DNA of 64,000 nt. Source: Roseiarcus sp963767245 (GTDB taxonomy: Bacteria > Pseudomonadota > Alphaproteobacteria > Rhizobiales > Beijerinckiaceae). Each line of letters starts with the position of its first letter. Within the stretch, counting starts at the first letter, position 1. The position numbers were made by a program, and so were the translations under genes. Positions 8,972 through 16,803 of this stretch are shown one piece after another. A model generated the notes under the pieces. It was not told where the DNA came from and did no database searches. It saw only the letters and a program-made list of their open reading frames with translations. Location of the stretch: contig CAVYDG010000027.1 in assembly GCA_963767245.1 (NCBI GenBank), positions 76,654 to 140,653 on the forward strand, read 5' to 3'.

Positions 8972-9897
8972 GCTTCCCCGACCTCGTCGATGAGGTGAGG
9001 TCGCGGGCGCCGCGCCTGCGCGGACGCCTCGTCGCCAACGCGCCGATCGCCGAGACCACCTGGTTTCGCGTCGGCGGACCGGCTGAGGCGCTGTTCTCGC
9101 CGGCCGACGAAGACGATCTCGCCTATGTCCTGGCGGCGTTGCCGCGCGCGACGCCGGTCACCACGATCGGCCTCGGCTCGAACCTCATCGTGCGCGACGG
9201 CGGCGTCGCCGGCGTCGTCATCCGGCTCGGCGGCCGGGCGTTCGGCGCGGTCGAGATTGCGGATGGAAGCCGCGTCGTCGCCGGGGCCGCCGCGCCGGAC
9301 CAATATGTCGCCAAGGCAGCCGCAAGGGCGGGCGTCGATGGCCTGGCGTTCCTGCGCGGCGTGCCCGGTTCGATCGGCGGGGCGGTGGTGATGAACGCCG
9401 GCGCCCACGGCGGCGAGATCAAGGACGCCCTGATCGAAGCGCGCGGAGTCGACCGGACCGGCGCCCGGCGCGCGTTTTCGCGCGCCGACATGGGATATGC
9501 CTATCGTCACAGCTCGGCGCCCGAGGACGTCGTCTTCACCGCCGCGGTGTTTCAGGGCCGCCCGGGCGAGCCGGCCGCGATCGAAGCCGAGATGGAGCGC
9601 ATCACCCTCGCTCGCGAAGCCTCGCAGCCGATCCGCGAGAAGACCGGCGGCTCGACGTTCAAGAACCCGCCCGGATTGAGGGCCTGGGAGCTGATCGATC
9701 GGGCGGGTTGCCGCGGCCTGCGCATCGGCGACGCCGAGGTTTCGACCATGCACTGCAACTTTCTCATCAACCGCGGCCAGGCGACCGCGGCCGACCTCGA
9801 AGATCTTGGCGAGGAAGTCAGACGCAGGGTGCTCGAGACGAGCGGCGTTGCGCTCGAATGGGAGATCAAGCGAATCGGCGTGGCCTTGAGATCATAG
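8968..9897 (+). CDS. murB: UDP-N-acetylenolpyruvoylglucosamine reductase MurB
   Basis: FAD-dependent enzyme that reduces the enolpyruvyl group to give UDP-MurNAc. The start is the ATG overlapping the murC stop; the frame is open upstream but only as a shadow of murC. FAD-binding motifs are visible: TTWFRVGGPAEALF, then GLGSNLIVRDGG, and the GVPGSIGGAVVMNAGAHGGE segment. The catalytic-serine motif TGGSTFKNPPG is near residue 230. At 309 residues it is normal. In relatives ddl and ftsQ follow directly; here two minus-strand genes intervene, and murB ends 23 bases from the converging hydrolase gene. Confidence 0.97.
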   Translation: MSFPDLVDEVRSRAPRLRGRLVANAPIAETTWFRVGGPAEALFSPADEDDLAYVLAALPRATPVTTIGLGSNLIVRDGGVAGVVIRLGGRAFGAVEIADGSRVVAGAAAPDQYVAKAAARAGVDGLAFLRGVPGSIGGAVVMNAGAHGGEIKDALIEARGVDRTGARRAFSRADMGYAYRHSSAPEDVVFTAAVFQGRPGEPAAIEAEMERITLAREASQPIREKTGGSTFKNPPGLRAWELIDRAGCRGLRIGDAEVSTMHCNFLINRGQATAADLEDLGEEVRRRVLETSGVALEWEIKRIGVALRS

Positions 9898-9920
9898 GCG
9901 GTCTGATCGAGCAAAAGCCG

Positions 9921-10715
9921 TCATTGCGGCACGGTGACGGGGTCGCGCATCAGAATGTCGGTCAGCGCGTCAGGCGCCATGATCATCGCGTCGTGGCCGG
10001 TCGCAAGCTCGAAATAGGCCCAGTCGGGCTGCGCCTGCGCCCATCGGCGCGCCGGCGCGTTGGGGCGATAGGTCGGATTCGTACAGGCGATATAGGTCTT
10101 CGGAAGGCCTGCGCCGAGCGGGCGCTTCAGCTCCAGCGTGTCTTCGTAAGATTTGATCGGATGAGGCCTGAGTCGACTTGCAACCCAAGCGGCGTCCTTG
10201 GCTTCGGTCACGCCAAAGACGCTCGGCGCCGGCGGCGGCATGGCAAGGGTCTCACCAAAAAGGCCTCGCGTCTTGATCGCCTCCGCCCTGCGCGCCTCGA
10301 CTGTCCCGGACGGCAGCTGATCGAAAGGCGATTGGCCGGATTGCGTCAGGAACGAATCGAGGAAGACAAGGCGGCGGATATTGTCCGGGCGCGCGTCGGC
10401 GACGCCGCTGATCACGGCGCTTCCGAAAGAGTGGCCGACAAGGACCACGTCGCTCAGATCCTCCATGTCGATGGTCGAGATCACGTCCTCGACGAAGGTC
10501 GCAAGCCCGACATTCGGCGCAATGAGGTGGGCGCGGTCCCCGAGCCCGGTTAAAGTCGGTGTGAAAGCTCGAAACCCCTCGGCCCGCAACCGCTCGGCGA
10601 CTTTTCCCCAGCACCAGCCGCCATGCCAGGCGCCGTGCACCAGCACATAGGGCCGATTTTGGGCCCGAGCGGCGGCCGGCCTTGGGCTCGCGGGAGCCTG
10701 ATCTTGGATGCCCAT
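9921..10715 (-). CDS. Alpha/beta-fold hydrolase, plant-esterase-like
   Basis: Predicted cytoplasmic serine hydrolase of the SABP2/hydroxynitrile-lyase-like group. The core opens YVLVHGAWHGGWCWGKV, giving the oxyanion HG. The nucleophile motif is GHSFG (VVLVGHSFGSAV), and a likely catalytic His lies in ATGHDAMIM near the C-terminus. The first ~20 residues (GIQDQAPASPRPAAARAQN) are disordered-looking. The start at 10715 has a good GAGAAGGGC ribosome site. Substrate unknown. It lies inside the apparent 3' extension of the upstream oxygenase ORF (same strand, different frame), so the two are probably co-transcribed. Both occupy the position where ddl is expected. Confidence 0.75.
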   Translation of the reverse strand: MGIQDQAPASPRPAAARAQNRPYVLVHGAWHGGWCWGKVAERLRAEGFRAFTPTLTGLGDRAHLIAPNVGLATFVEDVISTIDMEDLSDVVLVGHSFGSAVISGVADARPDNIRRLVFLDSFLTQSGQSPFDQLPSGTVEARRAEAIKTRGLFGETLAMPPPAPSVFGVTEAKDAAWVASRLRPHPIKSYEDTLELKRPLGAGLPKTYIACTNPTYRPNAPARRWAQAQPDWAYFELATGHDAMIMAPDALTDILMRDPVTVPQ

Positions 10716-12061
10716 GAGATATCGCCCTTCTCGCTGCTTCCTGCCGCCCCTTTTGTGCGACGCCGGTCACGGGTAAACAAGCCGGCTGCGCTCAGCTTCA
10801 ACTCCGTCATGGCGAGCGAAGCGAAGCAATCAATCCCCGTGGATAGCCTTTGGATGGATTGATTCGTCGCTGCGCTCCTCGCGATGATAGCCGCGATCCA
10901 ACGCGACCACATCGCGCTCGTGAAGGAATGCGCCGCCAGCCGGAACAGTGACCCTCGAAGTGGCGAAGCGGCCCAGGCTATTCGCTCGCGACAAGCTGAG
11001 GCTGCCGCTGCTTCTGCGCGGCCTTCAGAATTCGCCTGCCTGAGCCGCTCGCCCTCCTCATCGAACAGGAACGTGAGGAAGACATAGCGCCGGCCGCGCG
11101 TAACCCGCGAAACCTGATGCAGGATCGAGGCGGAGAACACGACCGCGGTTCCCGGGGCGGCCTTGAAGCCCCGCGAACCGTATTCAGGAAACGAGATCTC
11201 CCCGCCTTCGAAGTCGGCGTTAAGGTTGATCGAGACAGCGAACCTGCGATGCGCCACCGAGAGCCCGGTGTCGTCACGATGGGGACCGAAATGGCCGCCG
11301 GTTTCGGCGTCGTAGCGGGCGATGAGGTCGCGTTCGATCCTGGTCACGTTCATCTGGAACGCCTTGCGGATCTCCGGACCGACCCGTCGCCCGATCCGGG
11401 CGCGGATAGCGGCGATCAGGTTCGGATCGGTCAGGAAGAAATCGCGCCTCCGCTTCCAGCCGTCGTCGAAGCGCTCGACCGACCGTCCCTCCACATCCTG
11501 CATGAACCCGCTTTCCTTGCCGCCGCCGCGCTCGAAGCAGTGGACGAGGTGACGGCAAAGTTCGGGTTCGAGAACGTCGGCGAGCATGAGAATCGGCGCG
11601 GGCGCGCAATCGTCGACACCCCGGCTCTGCGGCTCCATGCGATCGAGGCGCCCCATCACCCCATCGTGCTCGTCCAACGGCGCGACATCCACGACGCGGT
11701 GCATCCGGTCGAGGACGACCCAGGCTCGGGCGGCCCCGAAGGCGCTGGCGAGGCTCTCGCCGTCCCACAGAAACCTGACCGAGGGAAATCGCGTCTCGAG
11801 GGCATTCCGCGCGGCCGAGTCCGGTTCGAAGGCGACAGCGAAGAAGGCCGCTTTGCCCACTTCAACGAGGCGCCGGTGGGCGGCAAGCGTCTGCAGCGCG
11901 GCGTCCGTCTCGGGATCGCCGGCCGAACCGAGGAAGGCCAGCGCGATGGCGCGGCCGGGAAACGAATCGAAGGCAAGGCGATGGGGCCCCCGATTGAGGA
12001 GAAAGGCGCTGTCGCCGCGCTGTACCCCGGGCTTGAGGGCAAATTGGGTCGGCTCGCTCAT
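10550..12061 (-). CDS. Thioredoxin-fold plus 2-oxoglutarate/Fe(II) oxygenase, with an anomalous C-terminal tail
   Basis: Residues 1 to ~150 resemble a peroxiredoxin/AhpC-like fold (PGRAIALAFLGSAGDPETDA), without an obvious CxxC. Residues ~155-345 form a prolyl-4-hydroxylase-type domain with the iron ligands HRD (in FGPHRDDTG) and a distal His (SILHQVSRV), plus a downstream Arg (TRGRRYVF) that would hold 2-oxoglutarate. Relatives stop soon after the FLTFLFDEEGERLR segment. Here the frame runs on for ~150 more residues through repeat 10805-10890 and over the start of the next gene. I infer that the native stop was lost and that the functional protein ends near 11000. Its substrate is unknown. 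Confidence 0.72.
   Translation of the reverse strand: MSEPTQFALKPGVQRGDSAFLLNRGPHRLAFDSFPGRAIALAFLGSAGDPETDAALQTLAAHRRLVEVGKAAFFAVAFEPDSAARNALETRFPSVRFLWDGESLASAFGAARAWVVLDRMHRVVDVAPLDEHDGVMGRLDRMEPQSRGVDDCAPAPILMLADVLEPELCRHLVHCFERGGGKESGFMQDVEGRSVERFDDGWKRRRDFFLTDPNLIAAIRARIGRRVGPEIRKAFQMNVTRIERDLIARYDAETGGHFGPHRDDTGLSVAHRRFAVSINLNADFEGGEISFPEYGSRGFKAAPGTAVVFSASILHQVSRVTRGRRYVFLTFLFDEEGERLRQANSEGRAEAAAASACRERIAWAASPLRGSLFRLAAHSFTSAMWSRWIAAIIARSAATNQSIQRLSTGIDCFASLAMTELKLSAAGLFTRDRRRTKGAAGSSEKGDISWASKIRLPRAQGRPPLGPKIGPMCWCTAPGMAAGAGEKSPSGCGPRGFELSHRL
10805..10890. repeat. Palindromic repeat, family A, inside the oxygenase reading frame
   Basis: Begins CGTCATGGCGAGCGAAGCG and ends with the mirrored GATTCGTCGCTGCGCTCCTCGCGATGA, a shorter copy of the element at 6168-6293. 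On the minus strand it is translated without a stop (…ARSAATNQS… to …CFASLAMT…) within the 503-residue oxygenase ORF. Insertion here appears to have supplied new 3' coding sequence to that gene. Confidence 0.8.
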
Positions 12062-12575
12062 CGGACTTCCGGTTGATCGGCAGGCGCGTCGACGCTTAGC
12101 GGGAAAAACTTAAGGCCTGGACACGATCGACGCGCGGTTTTCCGCCGCCGGTCCACCGGGGGTTAACGTGTCGTTAAGCCGTTGGTCTTAATCGTGTCTT
12201 AACTCTGCGTCTTCGCGCAGCGTTAGGGAAATTGCGGGCGATGAAGCCACTCACGGTCCTCGGAGCCGACCGGCCGAGCGGGCCCGCCGCGCTCGGCGGG
12301 GATCGCGTCCGCGACCGTTTGCTCGACCCATCGGCCCGTGGCGGCGAATGTGGTCCCGCTTCCCAAGCGTCGGGCGAATATGACGCAAAGGACGTCAATT
12401 GCGGCCTGCATCATAACCCATCCGCAAATCTTAAACCGAATATTTACTATAAAGCCCAAGACTTCACGCTCGGAACCTGGCTCGGCCCGTCGGAAACGTC
12501 CTGCGCGCCTGACTGGACCGCCCGCGCGGGCTTTTCGCGCGACGAACCGGTTGCCTGGACGGTGGAGGACGTGGC
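12062..12575. other. Intergenic region with the ftsQ promoter area; no supported gene
   Basis: 514 bases between the diverging oxygenase gene and ftsQ. Its main content is the pair of TTAA-N7-TTAA boxes at 12163-12202. A plus-strand 118-codon ORF (12232-12588) runs into ftsQ, but its composition (Pro/Ala/Gly-rich, no motif) and its overlap with the ftsQ start make it unconvincing. Relatives usually carry ddl just before ftsQ; I see no remnant of it here. Confidence 0.6.
12163..12202. promoter_or_regulatory. Two tandem CtrA-type boxes (TTAA-N7-TTAA)
   Basis: The boxes are TTAACGTGTCGTTAA at 12163-12177 and TTAATCGTGTCTTAA at 12188-12202. Each matches exactly the full TTAA-N7-TTAA operator recognised by the cell-cycle regulator CtrA, and they are 10 bases apart. 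They lie about 375 bases before ftsQ and about 100 bases before the divergent oxygenase start. CtrA control of the ftsQA(Z) region is known in Caulobacter, so an ftsQAZ operator is the natural reading; binding itself is inferred. Confidence 0.65.
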
Positions 12576-13514
12576 GTGCGGTTGTTGAGCGCGATGCTCG
12601 GATGGGGACACGCGGCGCGGCCCGTGCTGGCGGGCGCGCTCGAAGCGCACCCTCACAGGGTGCTGCTGCGCGGCGAGCGATCGGCGCGAGCGTCGCTGCG
12701 CTGGCGCATCCGACTCGATCGTCCGGCGCCGCGCAAGCTCGAGATCGCGCTCACCGTGGCCGTTCTCCTCGGCGCTGCCCTTCTCGGCGCCGAGCGCGGG
12801 GGGCAGTTGGATGCACTCCTGGCGCAATGTGGCGGCGTCGAGGATTGGGTCGCCCGCACCCTCAGGCTCGGCGTCCGCGTGGTGACCGTTTCAGGCGCGA
12901 CGCACATGAGCGAGGCCAGAATCCTCGCCATCGCAGGCGTCGACGGCAACAAATCGCTGCCGTTCTTCGACGTCGCTCAGGCGCGGGCGCGGCTCGAGGC
13001 CGATCCGCTGATCAAACAGGCAAGCGTGCGCAAACTCTACCCCGACCGGATCGTGATCGACATTGTCGAGCGCACGCCCTACGCGGTCTGGCAGAAGGAT
13101 GGCGAGGTCCGCGCCATCGCGGCCGATGGCGCGCCGATCGACGAGGTCAGCGACGGGCGTTACACCGACCTTCCGTTTGTCGTCGGCGAGGGCGCGAACG
13201 GGCGGGTGCGCGAGTTCGTCGCCCTGCTCGACGCGATGGACGAATTGAAGCCGCGCGTCGAAGCAGGCGTGCTGGTCGACCAGCGGCGGTGGAATCTGCG
13301 GCTGAAATCCGGGATCGACGTCAAGCTGCCGGAATCGGATCCTGAAGCCGCGATCGCCGAGCTTGTCACCCTTGAGCGCCAGTCCCGCATTCTGGAGAAG
13401 GACACGCTGGCGCTCGATTTCCGGGCGCCGGGCCGGGTGTTCGTGCGCCTGTCCGAGGAGGCGGCCGCCGCCTGGGCCGACAGCCATGCGGCCAAGAAAG
13501 GCGTCCAGCCATGA
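12576..13514 (+). CDS. ftsQ: Cell division protein FtsQ
   Basis: Bitopic inner-membrane divisome protein that links FtsB/FtsL with late division proteins. The GTG start is preceded by GGTGGAGGAC at good spacing. After a short cytoplasmic N-terminus there is one membrane helix (LEIALTVAVLLGAALLGAE, about residues 49-67). The periplasmic POTRA domain follows (VVTVSGATHMSEARILAI, then DPLIKQASVRKLYPDRI), and then the FtsQ beta domain with DQRRWNLRLKSGIDVKLP. Length is 312 residues. Its stop overlaps the ftsA start by 4 bases (ATGA). Confidence 0.94.
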   Translation: MRLLSAMLGWGHAARPVLAGALEAHPHRVLLRGERSARASLRWRIRLDRPAPRKLEIALTVAVLLGAALLGAERGGQLDALLAQCGGVEDWVARTLRLGVRVVTVSGATHMSEARILAIAGVDGNKSLPFFDVAQARARLEADPLIKQASVRKLYPDRIVIDIVERTPYAVWQKDGEVRAIAADGAPIDEVSDGRYTDLPFVVGEGANGRVREFVALLDAMDELKPRVEAGVLVDQRRWNLRLKSGIDVKLPESDPEAAIAELVTLERQSRILEKDTLALDFRAPGRVFVRLSEEAAAAWADSHAAKKGVQP

Positions 13515-14825
13515 GCAGGCCGCTCGCCCCCCGCATGCGCCAGATCCCGCCGCGCAAGAGCGCCTTGCTGTCGGTGCTCGACGTCGGCGCTTCGAAGGTG
13601 GTGTGCCTGATCGCCCGGCTGACGCCGATGGAGCCGTCAGCGGCGCTGCACGGGCGCACCCACCGATGCAAGGTGCTGGGCGTCGGCCACCAGCGTTCGA
13701 ACGGGGTCAAGGGCGGCGCGGTGGTCGATTTGCGCTCGGCTGAACACGCCGCGCGCTTGGCTATCGACGCAGCCGAGCGCATGGCGGGGGTCGAGGTCGG
13801 CGGGGTCATCGTCAATATGTCGGGCGGGCGCCTGGCCTCGCGCCGCCGCGGCGCCGATGTGGCCCTGCGCGGCAAGACCGTGGCGGAGCACGACATTCAA
13901 CGGATTCTCGAGACTGCGGCGCTCGCCCACAACGAGCCCGGACGAACGATCCTGCACGCGCTTCCGACCGCCTTCAGAACTCGATGCGACCCACGAAATT
14001 CATCATCCCAAGGGCATGGTCGGGGCCGAACTCGGGGTCGATCTTCACATCGCGACGTGCGATTCGGCCGCGGCGCGCAACCTGATGCTGGTGATCGAAC
14101 ACTGCCATCTGCGGGTCGAGGCGATGGTGGCGACGCCCTACGCCGCGGGCCTGTCGACGCTGGTCGACGACGAGGCGGAGCTCGGCGCCGCGGTGGTCGA
14201 TTTCGGCGGCGGTTCGACCACGGTCGGCGTATTCTCCGGCGGGCGGCTCATCCATATCGACGCGGTCGCCCTCGGCGGCATCCACGTGACCAGGGATGTC
14301 GCGCGCGGCCTCAACGTCTCGGTCAGCGACGCCGAACGCCTGAAGACGCTCTACGGCGCCTGCATCGCTTCGCCGTCCGACGATCGCGAAACCATCGCCG
14401 CCCACCGGCTGGGCGACGACATGGATCATCCGAGCCATCTGCCGAAGTCCGAGCTCACCCGAATCATCCGCCCGCGCATCGAGGAGATTCTCGAACTCGT
14501 GCGCGACCGGCTCCGCGCTTCCGGTCACTCGGCGCAAGCCGGCCGCAGGCTGGTGATGACCGGGGGCGCATGCCAGCTCACCGGGATGCCAGAGCTCGCG
14601 CGCGCGATCATCTCCAACCAGGCGCGCATCGGGCGTCCGCTCGGGATCGAAGGGCTGCCGGAATCCGGCAAGAGCCCCGCTTTCGCCACCGCCGTCGGTC
14701 TGATGGTTTATCCGCAGATGGCGGGCCTCGAATATCGCGAAGCGACGCGCCAGCAATCGCGTCCCCATCACGGCGAAGGCGGATACGCGGCGCGGGTCGG
14801 ACGTTGGCTCAAGGAGAGTTTTTAA
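13511..14825 (+). CDS. ftsA: Cell division protein FtsA, frameshifted in this sequence
   Basis: Actin-like ATPase that anchors FtsZ to the membrane. The N-terminal ~155 residues read in one frame (LLSVLDVGASKVVCLIARL, then GVKGGAVVDLRSAEHAAR and EPGRTILHALPTAF). From about 13976 the homology continues one base later (LDATHEIHHPKGM, VDFGGGSTTVGVF, GGACQLTGMPELA) to the stop at 14825. Four bases (AGAA) stand where one codon is expected, so there is one extra base (or two missing). Corrected length is ~437 residues, ending RVGRWLKESF like the membrane-targeting helix of FtsA. Because ftsA is normally essential, a sequence error is more likely than a true loss. The first frame is open on through ftsZ. 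Confidence 0.85.
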
Positions 14826-14920
14826 GGCGCGTTAACGCCGCTCGCCGAGGCGGGGGCGCAGGTGAAAGCGAACACGCATTCCAATCGGCGCCGGCGGGCG
14901 TCCAACGCAATGAGGCAAGC

Positions 14921-16543
14921 ATGTCGATCAATCTGAAAGCGCCCGAACTCAGGGAACTGAAGCCACGCATCATGGTGTGCGGGGTTGGCGGCGCCGGCGG
15001 CAACGCGGTCAACAACATGATCGTTTCCGGCCTGTCGGGCGTCGATTTCATCGTCGCCAACACCGACGCCCAGGCGCTGACTTCCTCGCGCGCCGAACGG
15101 ATCATTCAGATGGGCCTGCAGGTGACCGAAGGGCTCGGCGCCGGGTCGAAGCCCGAAGTCGGCAAGGCCGCCGCCGAGGAGGCGCTCGAGGAGATCCGCG
15201 ATCACCTCGCGGGCGCGCACATGGTGTTCGTCACCGCCGGGATGGGCGGGGGCACCGGCACCGGCGCCGCGCCGGTCATCGCAAGGGCGGCGCGCGAACT
15301 CGGCATTCTCACCGTCGGCGTCGTCACCAAGCCGTTCCATTTCGAGGGCGGCCGCCGGATGCGGGTGGCGGAGAACGGCATCGCCGACCTGCAAAAGGCG
15401 GTCGACACGCTGATCATCATTCCCAATCAGAACCTGTTCCGCGTCGCCAACGAAAAAACCACCTTCGCCGATGCGTTCTCGATGGCCGACCAGGTTCTCT
15501 ATTCCGGCGTCGCCTGCATCACCGACCTGATGGTCAAGGAGGGGCTCATCAACCTCGACTTCGCCGACGTGCGCTCGATCATGAGCGAGATGGGCAAGGC
15601 GATGATGGGCACCGGCGAAGCGGCGGGCGACAAGCGCGCGGTGCAAGCCGCCGAAGCCGCGATCGCCAATCCGCTGCTTGACGAGACCTCGATGCGGGGG
15701 GCGCGGGGTCTCCTGATCTCGATCACCGGCGGCAACGACCTCACGCTCTATGAGGTCGATGAGGCGGCGAGCCGCATCCGCCAGGAGGTCGACGAGGAGG
15801 CCAACATCATCCTCGGCGCAACCTTCGATTCGGCGCTCGACGGCGTCGTGCGCGTCTCGGTCGTGGCGACCGGCATCGATCAGGCGGCGATCGCCCAGAT
15901 CGAGCCGGTCAACTTCCAGCCGCGGATCGAAGCGATGGCGCGCCCGCGGGTCTTCGCGCCGCTGCGCTCCGCCCTCGCGCCCGGCCAGGCCGACGCGGCT
16001 TCGGCGCCAGCCGGCTATGACGGAGCCGTCCAACCCGCGCCGGCTTCGCTCAGCGCCTTCCCGGAACCCATCGAGCCCCACCGCGAAATGGAAGAGGAGG
16101 ATTCCGAGGAAGGAGAATTCATTCCCCCCGCCCCGGAGCAGCCGATGCCCCGCGCGACCCGCATGCCGCAGATCGAGGACTTGCCGCAGGTGGCGCAAAA
16201 CCAGCTGCGCGCGATGCGCGAAGCTCAGGGCGCCGCGCCTGCGCCCGAAACGCGGCGCCGGTCGCTATTGGAGAAATTGGCGGCCTTCGGCATCACCCGA
16301 CATGAGGACGAGCCCGCTCCGGCCCCGGCCGCCGGGCCGGCGCCGGCGCCGGTGACGCCGCTTCACCGGCCTTACGTGACGACGCCCACTCAGACCGATC
16401 TCGGCCGTCCCCTGCCGCGCCAGCAGCCGCCGCGCCAGCCGGCCGGCGCTCCGGAACCCCACGCTCGGCCCGCTCCGCGCCCTCCGGTTGCGGAAGACGA
16501 TCATCTCGACATCCCGGCGTTCCTGCGCCGGCAGCAAAACTGA
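14921..16543 (+). CDS. ftsZ: Cell division protein FtsZ
   Basis: Tubulin-like GTPase that forms the Z ring. The start at 14921 gives MSINLKAPELRELKPRI. The longer in-frame ORF that reaches back to 13511 is the ftsA frameshift artefact. The nucleotide loop GMGGGTGTGAAPV is at residues ~108-120 and the catalytic T7-loop segment NLDFADVRSIM near residue 210. A long Pro/Ala-rich linker (about residues 320-525) typical of alphaproteobacterial FtsZ follows. The C-terminal peptide DIPAFLRRQQN, which binds FtsA and other partners, is intact. At 540 residues the length is normal for Rhizobiales. Confidence 0.97.
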   Translation: MSINLKAPELRELKPRIMVCGVGGAGGNAVNNMIVSGLSGVDFIVANTDAQALTSSRAERIIQMGLQVTEGLGAGSKPEVGKAAAEEALEEIRDHLAGAHMVFVTAGMGGGTGTGAAPVIARAARELGILTVGVVTKPFHFEGGRRMRVAENGIADLQKAVDTLIIIPNQNLFRVANEKTTFADAFSMADQVLYSGVACITDLMVKEGLINLDFADVRSIMSEMGKAMMGTGEAAGDKRAVQAAEAAIANPLLDETSMRGARGLLISITGGNDLTLYEVDEAASRIRQEVDEEANIILGATFDSALDGVVRVSVVATGIDQAAIAQIEPVNFQPRIEAMARPRVFAPLRSALAPGQADAASAPAGYDGAVQPAPASLSAFPEPIEPHREMEEEDSEEGEFIPPAPEQPMPRATRMPQIEDLPQVAQNQLRAMREAQGAAPAPETRRRSLLEKLAAFGITRHEDEPAPAPAAGPAPAPVTPLHRPYVTTPTQTDLGRPLPRQQPPRQPAGAPEPHARPAPRPPVAEDDHLDIPAFLRRQQN

Positions 16544-16548
16544 TTCGG

Positions 16549-16577
16549 CCGGCCGCGAAGCATCGGCTCGCGGCCGG
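16549..16577 (+). terminator. Strong hairpin just after ftsZ
   Basis: A perfect 10-base stem, CCGGCCGCGA pairing with TCGCGGCCGG around a 9-base loop, starts 6 bases after the ftsZ stop. No T-run follows, so it may be an RNA-stability or Rho-assisted end rather than a classical intrinsic terminator. The rest of the 260-base gap to lpxC holds a CtrA half-site-like TTAACCAT (16619-16626) and a TCACC-AAA-GGTGA palindrome (16681-16693). Confidence 0.45.
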
Positions 16578-16803
16578 ACCGGCCGGGTGGACGGCCGGCC
16601 TCTGGAATTAGGGGGCCGTTAACCATTCAAGCATTTGAAAGATATCGATTAAATGTTTGCGGGATGATTGTAACTTTTGTTCACCAAAGGTGATTTGTCG
16701 CGTTGGCCCCACGCCCCTTAGTGTGGCGAATCAGGAGCCGAGGCCAGACTTTTTGGCGGCGGCGGGCGGACGGGGCCGGGCGCAAGTCCGGGAACAATAG
16801 AAG

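Noticed and set aside
12232..12588. 118-codon ORF upstream of ftsQ
   Set aside because: No motif or ribosome site, overlaps the ftsQ start and lies in the promoter region.
13511..16543. A 1010-codon ORF that looks like an FtsA–FtsZ fusion
   Set aside because: FtsA homology leaves this frame at ~13976 and resumes in another to its own stop at 14825; ftsZ has its own start at 14921. The joined frame results from an indel and GC-rich open frames.
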